This document shows, one piece after another, positions 53,291-64,000 of a stretch of DNA of 64,000 bases; within the stretch, counting starts at the first letter, position 1; the number at the start of each line of letters is the position of its first letter. The notes under the pieces are model-generated. The model made no database searches. It was not told the origin of the DNA and was given only the letters and a program-made list of their open reading frames with translations. The position numbers were made by a program, and so were the translations under genes. Origin of the DNA: Myoxocephalus aenaeus (taxonomy: Eukaryota > Chordata > Actinopteri > Perciformes > Cottidae); the NCBI GenBank assembly GCA_038501785.1, contig JBAMJR010000050.1:685001-749000 (forward strand). The letters run 5' to 3'.

Positions 53291-54516
53291 GTAACAGCAG
53301 CGTATCAAGTGAAATGGAAAATGTATAAAAGCCCATAGGGACCGGCTTTGCAAGCCTGCTTAGGATAAATAGGGATAATAATCATAATACTTTGGCATGC
53401 TGTATTTTATAGGTATTAAAGCTTTATATTAGCCCTATGAAAGAAACACAATCTGTAAAATAAATAAATAATGATCCTTAATATAACAGAACCTACGACA
53501 AGCATCATTTTAGTTTCAAAAGTCGACTTGGAGGCTATATTGATTTAACAGCAAAAACACATAAGGATGAGCAAAGGTATCAAAAGGGCATAACTAACGA
53601 GCTCAAGTGGACACAGATATTAAAGAACAATAATAACTCATTATTAAGTATGGAAAGGCTGGGACATGTGCTTGGTGTTGGAGTCTCCAACACTGGCATG
53701 CACGTTGGCAAAGAGCCAGGACGGCGTCAGAATAAGAAACTGTGGCTGTGAAAATAGCAATCTCCCAATGTGACGTCTGAAAATCGATTTTCAACAACTC
53801 ATCTCAGGACTCAATTCAAATGAGGAAAAAATACAAGTGTGGCACGGCAGACAGTGAACACAGTGAACACATCCAGTGCGGGTTTTACAGGGTAATGACT
53901 CTCATTTAGGGATTATCCCAAAGTATAAAACGGACAAATCTTTCAACCAACCCTTCTTTGTAATTGAAGCTCAGGGCCCGGTGAGCCTGTACTGGTGTTA
54001 TAATCAGGATAATCTGTCTGTAATAGCTGGATTACAGCAGGTTAAGGACGCTGTACTCTTTGTCAGAGACCTCTGGATCTAAACTCTAATTCATTAATCG
54101 ACTAATTCAAGGCCTACTTAGAGACACAGAGGGACTCAGCGGCGCTCTGGGCAAAGGAGCTTCTACCCAACGCTGGGTCCTTCATTACAAAGACAAGCTT
54201 TGTTCAAACACACACAACGTTATCTTAAATGGTAAAGATGTAATACATTTGCCAACAAATTCAAGAAAAGGCCAAAATCAAGTTAGTCTGGGTCTTGCTT
54301 CCTGTCTGTGACTCCCGTGGCTCTCAGCTCCAAGCCCATTGGTTCCTCAGGAAGATGTATTATTTATTTTTTTAAACGTATAAAAAAGCAACAAATGTAT
54401 TCTTAAGAGTGAGACGTCCTCTAAAAGGTGAGTGGGAGAGGCGACGGATAGGTCCAACACACACATCACCAGCATGAAACCAAAAGTCACTGAGTCACAA
54501 GACATGTTATGTCTGA
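53291..54516. other. Intergenic, nothing recognised
   Basis: No gene was seen. The part around 53960-54175 has complex, non-repetitive sequence with TAAT-rich motifs (CTAATTCATTAATCGACTAA near 54086) and could be regulatory; this is only an impression. Confidence 0.4.
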
Positions 54517-54552
54517 TAAGTTACGTCTTAAACCTATTTAAGACGTAACTTA
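54517..54552. repeat. Perfect inverted repeat (16-bp arms, 4-nt loop)
   Basis: Arms 54517-54532 (TAAGTTACGTCTTAAA) and 54537-54552 are exact reverse complements; the loop is CCTA. Confidence 0.95.
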
Positions 54553-54868
54553 AACCATGATGTTTTTTTTCTTATCCTAACTCAGTGTTTTTTTGTTGCC
54601 TAAACCTGACCTCCACCTGTCTGAACAATGTTGTGTGGATGCTGCATAAACATGACATGTTGCAGCTGAGGAGTTGGAACCAAGCAACTGTAGACGAAAG
54701 CCGACATATTGCAACAAATGTGTAACTTTGACACTACTCAAGGAGAAAGTGATTGAACAAGTCCAAGAAACAACGTGATCGTAGCTGCATGAATCAGGAG
54801 GAGTGCTGGTGGTCACGACTGTATGAGTCTCACGATACCCAACATGAACATGAACTGACTCCTGGACT

Positions 54869-54914
54869 CTCCTCCTCCTCCTCCTCCTCCTCCTCCTCCT
54901 CCTCCTCCTCCTCC
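54869..54914 (+). repeat. (TCC)n microsatellite
   Basis: About 15 TCC units. Confidence 0.96.
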
Positions 54915-55003
54915 CCACCGTGGGGCCACAGGTCCGGTGTGAAGTGCACGCAAACATTTAAATATTTTAGACAGTACTCTTGCTCACCAACCAGCCAACA
55001 CAC

Positions 55004-55008
<5 letters not shown>

Positions 55009-55056
<48 letters not shown>

Positions 55057-55073
55057 GAGAGAGAGAGGGGGGG
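55009..55073 (+). repeat. (GA)n microsatellite
   Basis: About 30 GA units with one interruption. Confidence 0.95.
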
Positions 55074-55324
55074 AGACGGCGGCGACAGCTTCATAAATAG
55101 TCCATGAGGAACGAACGGCCCCTCCTCACCACAACCTGTCAAAGGCCCACAATGATTTATTGATTTCTTTATTTGTCACATAAAAAGGGAAACTCGCTCC
55201 TCATGTCGCCCTCTTTTTTTCTCTCTTTCTCACTCGTCTTCTTCTTCCCGTCCTCTCTGAAAAAAAAACAAGGGAGGACAAATCGCCACTTGACAGGTTG
55301 AACAAGAGGGAATTCCCTGTGAGT

Positions 55325-55327
<3 letters not shown>

Positions 55328-55397
<70 letters not shown>

Positions 55398-55423
55398 AGT
55401 GAGTGAGTGAGTGTGTGTGTGTG
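55328..55423 (+). repeat. (GT)n microsatellite with GAGT variants
   Basis: A long GT run to about 55395, then GAGT-type variant units and a second short GT run. Confidence 0.95.
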
Positions 55424-55570
55424 GAGCACTTGTAACTGCATCTGTCGATGACATTTCATTTAATTTCTGTCTTTCTTATCAATACCTGTGCACGTTATTT
55501 ATATATTACTTATCAGAGCAAAGATATTAAATGTTTTTACAGTAATAAAAATACAGCAGGGTTAACATTG

Positions 55571-55905
55571 TATAGCCTTCCTTTCTTCTTCTTTTCACTC
55601 CCATTCTTTTTCTCACCTTTTGTCCCTCCCATTTCCTTTTTCTACATCCTACTTCCATAATTCCTCTCCTCTTCTTCCTTCCCATTTCCTTTCCTTTCCT
55701 TGTCCTTAAATGTTCTTCCTTGTTTCCTTTCCTGCATTCCTATTCTGCCTGATATTTAAATTAATTTCTTTCCTTTCAAGCTTGTTTCCTTCATTTTTTC
55801 TTTCTCTTCCTTGTTTCCTTTCCTTCCCTTCTGCTATATGTTGTTCCTTTCTTTTCTCTCTTCCTTCATTCTTCCCTAATATTTGCTTTTCTTTCACCTA
55901 AAAAA
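55571..55905 (+). repeat. Second pyrimidine-rich tract
   Basis: About 330 bases dominated by TTTCC and TTCCT motifs on the plus strand, like 49721-50420. Confidence 0.75.
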
Positions 55906-56700
55906 AACGAAACACACATTCATTTAGATGTTATATGAGGCTCTGCAGGCCGTCATTCAGTCTCAAAGCAGTAGAGGTTGACAGGGACAGCCGTGTGCTA
56001 CTGAGGACACGAGGTTGACAAAACAGGTTGTTTTATTCCCTCCAGACACTCTCTTCTGTTTTAGTCACCTTCAGTCTGTCCTCCCCCTCGAAAATAAACC
56101 CCACTCTCTCTCATTTAAACATTTAATCGGCCTTCTTTTTACTCACCCCCTACTCGTGGTCTGTCTGTTCCCTTCTCTCTGTCCCCGTCCATCCATCCCT
56201 CTCTGTCCCCCCTCTGTCTATCTGTCCCCAGCTTTTAGAGCCTCTCTGAGCGCTGGCAGTCTGTCGATGAGAAGCATTGGTTGGCGGCCGGCGAAGTCGA
56301 TGACCCTGACAGTGTGCAGTTATCGTTCTAATTAAGATGCCACACTTGAGTTAAACCGCAGCATTAGGATTTGATGGGGAATTGATCAGGGTGTCAGAGG
56401 CGGAGTGAGACAGAGAGAGAGATGAGGAGGGGGAGATATGGTGGGAGAGGACGAGAGAGGGGTTGGCATAATGTAAGGGTATTTGGAGCGAGGGAGGAGT
56501 AATAAGCAGGGTTATAGAAAAAGACACGGAAATAATCAAGTGGACCAATTCATGCAGTAGGTTAGGTTGTGAATGTAGTAATGAATGTGTTCTGTATAAG
56601 AATACAGTAGGTATGTGGTGAGGAGTACTACGGAGGCCATTAGGTGCACTTTTCTTATTCGGAAACAAAATAGTTTGACCCGTTACAGATCGCAATGAAG
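55906..56700. other. Intergenic; possible non-coding element
   Basis: No gene was seen. About 56230-56420 is complex and non-repetitive, with TTCTAATTAAGATGCCACAC near 56326 (a TAATTA homeodomain-type core). It is a candidate conserved element only. Confidence 0.3.
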
Positions 56701-56703
56701 ATA

Positions 56704-57136
56704 ACTTGCGATATATATGTTTATATGTTTGTATGTATGTATGTATGTTTGTATTTATGCATGTATGTATGTATGTTTGTATGTATGTATATATGCATGT
56801 ATGTATGCATGTATGCATGTATGTATGTATATGTATGCATGTTTGTTTGTTTGTATGTATGTATGTATGTATGTATGTATGTATTTATCTATGTATGTTT
56901 GTATGCATGTATGCATGTATGTATGTATATGTATGCATGTTTGTTTGTATGTATGTATGTATGTGTGTATGTATGTGTGTATGTTTGTATGCATGTATGT
57001 ATGTATGTATGTATGTATGTATGTATGTATGTATGTATGTACAGTATGTTTGTATGCATGTATGTATGTATATGTATGCATGTTTGTTTGTATGTATGTA
57101 TGTATGTATGTATGTATGTATGTATGTAGGTATATA
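56704..57136 (+). repeat. (ATGT)n array with higher-order structure
   Basis: About 430 bases of ATGT units with ATTT, GTTT and GCAT variants. A composite block containing GTATGCATGTTTGTTTGTAT recurs at about 56832, 56931 and 57074. Because the unit has no stop codon in any frame, all three plus-strand frames stay open as Tyr/Val/Cys/Met strings; these are not genes. Confidence 0.95.

Positions 57137-62526
<5,390 letters not shown>

Positions 62527-62584
<58 letters not shown>
62527..62584 (+). repeat. (CA)n microsatellite
   Basis: About 28 CA units followed by a short TA/GATA run. Confidence 0.97.
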
Positions 62585-62592
<8 letters not shown>

Positions 62593-63838
62593 GATATAGA
62601 TATGGCTCAAAGTGGTCCATCACCTCCCTCACCCCCCTCTCTCAGCTGCTCAGTGATGGATGGAGAGGCAGGGGAATTAACCTTGGCTTTATGGGACTCC
62701 TCTGCCACTCTCCACTGCTGTCTGAGGACCCTGTTTGCCTCCATGACTCTTTTCTGTTGATTGTACTCTCTGTGTTCCTCTTAGCGAACGCCCCATCAAC
62801 AGGGCAAATGAGGCATGGTGAGAATTGCTTCCAAATGAGATGCGATTTATCTCTCCTCAACTGGAGGCAGTCAGTCAAACACAGAGGACAGTAGACACGG
62901 CTCAAATGTGTGTTTGACATGAGATGACAGTCAACAAATGTGATACATACCACTGTATAAACATACAACTTTGATCATTTGTCTCAAGAATACTAATGTC
63001 AAAAATCATACTATCCTGTATATATACACACAAGCGACATATTAAAAGGAAAAACCTGAACAAATAGATGGGGAACCATGCAAAAATTAAAAAAGCAGGG
63101 CTTTGTCGCTCTATAATATCGTCACCAGACTTCGGCTGCTAGAGGGCTTTGTCACTTGAAGCCATGTTGTTTTGGGGCACTTGCTTAAACGACTGATTCT
63201 GTCATTTTCTAGGGCAGTGTCATTTCTACATTTACTATTTATGACATCAGGTCCAATTGGTTTCTCCACCGTGAAACCTGATGAAAGAAATCGTCAAGCT
63301 CTTTGCAACTTCAGAGAAGATAAATCAATGTAATAATCAATAAAATGCAGGATGGCAGTTCGGTTCATTTGGTTATGGTTAGAGGTAGCGTATACATTAA
63401 AGGCTTGCAGAGGAGCTGACATCATAGCTTATTTCCATCCTAATTTAAAAAGATAATACATATTGTTACACGCCAGTCCAAAAAGGTAGTAAACACAAGG
63501 TAGTAAACAGGTAAGGATATCAGATACAGTGAAAACCCTGTCACAGTCCACATTTGTTATTTTGTGTTTTCCTCGTCCAGCATCACCACCATTTCACACA
63601 ATCGTGGAAAACAATATATTGTGAGCTTATGGTTTTCATCACTGAAGGTGCTGCGTATCACCAGCTACAACATGATTGCACTCCTGTATCAGTGGCTGCA
63701 TCAATCCAATAACTGAGTACTTTGAGGCAGAGCGATCATTTCTGCTGTACATCCCCATAAAACCACCAGGGTGACGTGTCACATAAAGCCACCGACCCTG
63801 CTCTTAACCCCTCTCTTTCGCCCAAGCCGACCATCACG
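62585..63838. other. Intergenic, nothing recognised
   Basis: Short open frames only. A TGACGTGTCA palindrome-like site lies near 63772-63781. Confidence 0.5.
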
Positions 63839-63857
63839 CCCCCCCCCCCCCCCCCCC
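63839..63857 (+). repeat. Poly-C run
   Basis: 19 consecutive cytosines. Confidence 0.97.
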
Positions 63858-63899
63858 TCACCCGCTGCTAATTCCAGGTAGTGATGGTGGAGTGGAAAG

Positions 63900-64000
63900 G
63901 GGGACAGGGAGGAGAGTGACGGGGTGCGAGGGCGAGGGGGGAGGAGGTGATGGAGGTTAATAGTCCGTCTCCCTTTACTGGCCGTATAAAGGGCCCAGAC
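63900..64000 (+). promoter_or_regulatory. Candidate core promoter at window edge
   Basis: A purine-rich stretch is followed by TATAAA at 63985-63990 (GCCGTATAAAGGGCCC). The TATAAAGGG context is a good TATA box; a start site about 30 bases on would fall outside the window. The claim is inferred from motif and composition. Confidence 0.3.

Overview
The window is vertebrate nuclear DNA, almost certainly from a ray-finned (teleost) fish. The genes are split into short exons with GT-AG introns. Long (CA/GT)n microsatellites are very dense. The mobile elements are fish types: Tc1-like and hAT DNA transposons, a Rex3-like RTE LINE and tRNA-like repeats. Nothing suggests a bacterial, plasmid or viral origin. 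No rRNA, functional tRNA or CRISPR array was seen.

Three protein-coding genes are supported. (1) 6041-11944 (+) is a two-exon gene for a small single-pass membrane protein. It is perhaps tmem275-like, which rests on architecture and on its neighbourhood with atpaf1, not on a sequence match I could make. (2) 18443-34131 (+) is rhophilin-1 (rhpn1). I traced 16 coding exons that join in frame into a 687-residue protein with an HR1 Rho-binding domain, a BRO1 domain and a PDZ domain. (3) 38985-43508 (-) is atpaf1, the mitochondrial F1-ATPase assembly chaperone. It has nine coding exons that join in frame into 303 residues. rhpn1 and atpaf1 converge tail to tail. The 2.9 kb between their last putative poly(A) signals holds a 5'-truncated Rex3-like LINE and a CTCF-like motif.

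Layout: 1-3.2 kb is intergenic. 3.2-4.9 kb is a Tc1 element inserted in an older repeat. 5-12.6 kb is the membrane-protein gene, whose intron carries a decayed tandem array split by a second Tc1 relic. 12.6-18 kb is repeat-rich and includes a near-identical 198-bp direct duplication. 18-36 kb is rhpn1 with a complete hAT MITE in intron 3. 36-38.5 kb holds the LINE. 39-43.6 kb is atpaf1. 43.6-64 kb has no recognisable gene. It carries over a dozen microsatellites, two pyrimidine tracts, three perfect fold-back hairpins within 2.6 kb, a Tc1 transposase fragment and some compositionally ordinary islands that could be conserved non-coding elements.

The three genes do not form a pathway: one is a membrane protein of unknown role, one a cytosolic Rho effector scaffold and one a mitochondrial chaperone. 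No undescribed biological system could be demonstrated. The most unusual signals are structural: the hairpin cluster, nested and split repeats, microsatellites abutting splice donors, and a probable GC-AG intron.
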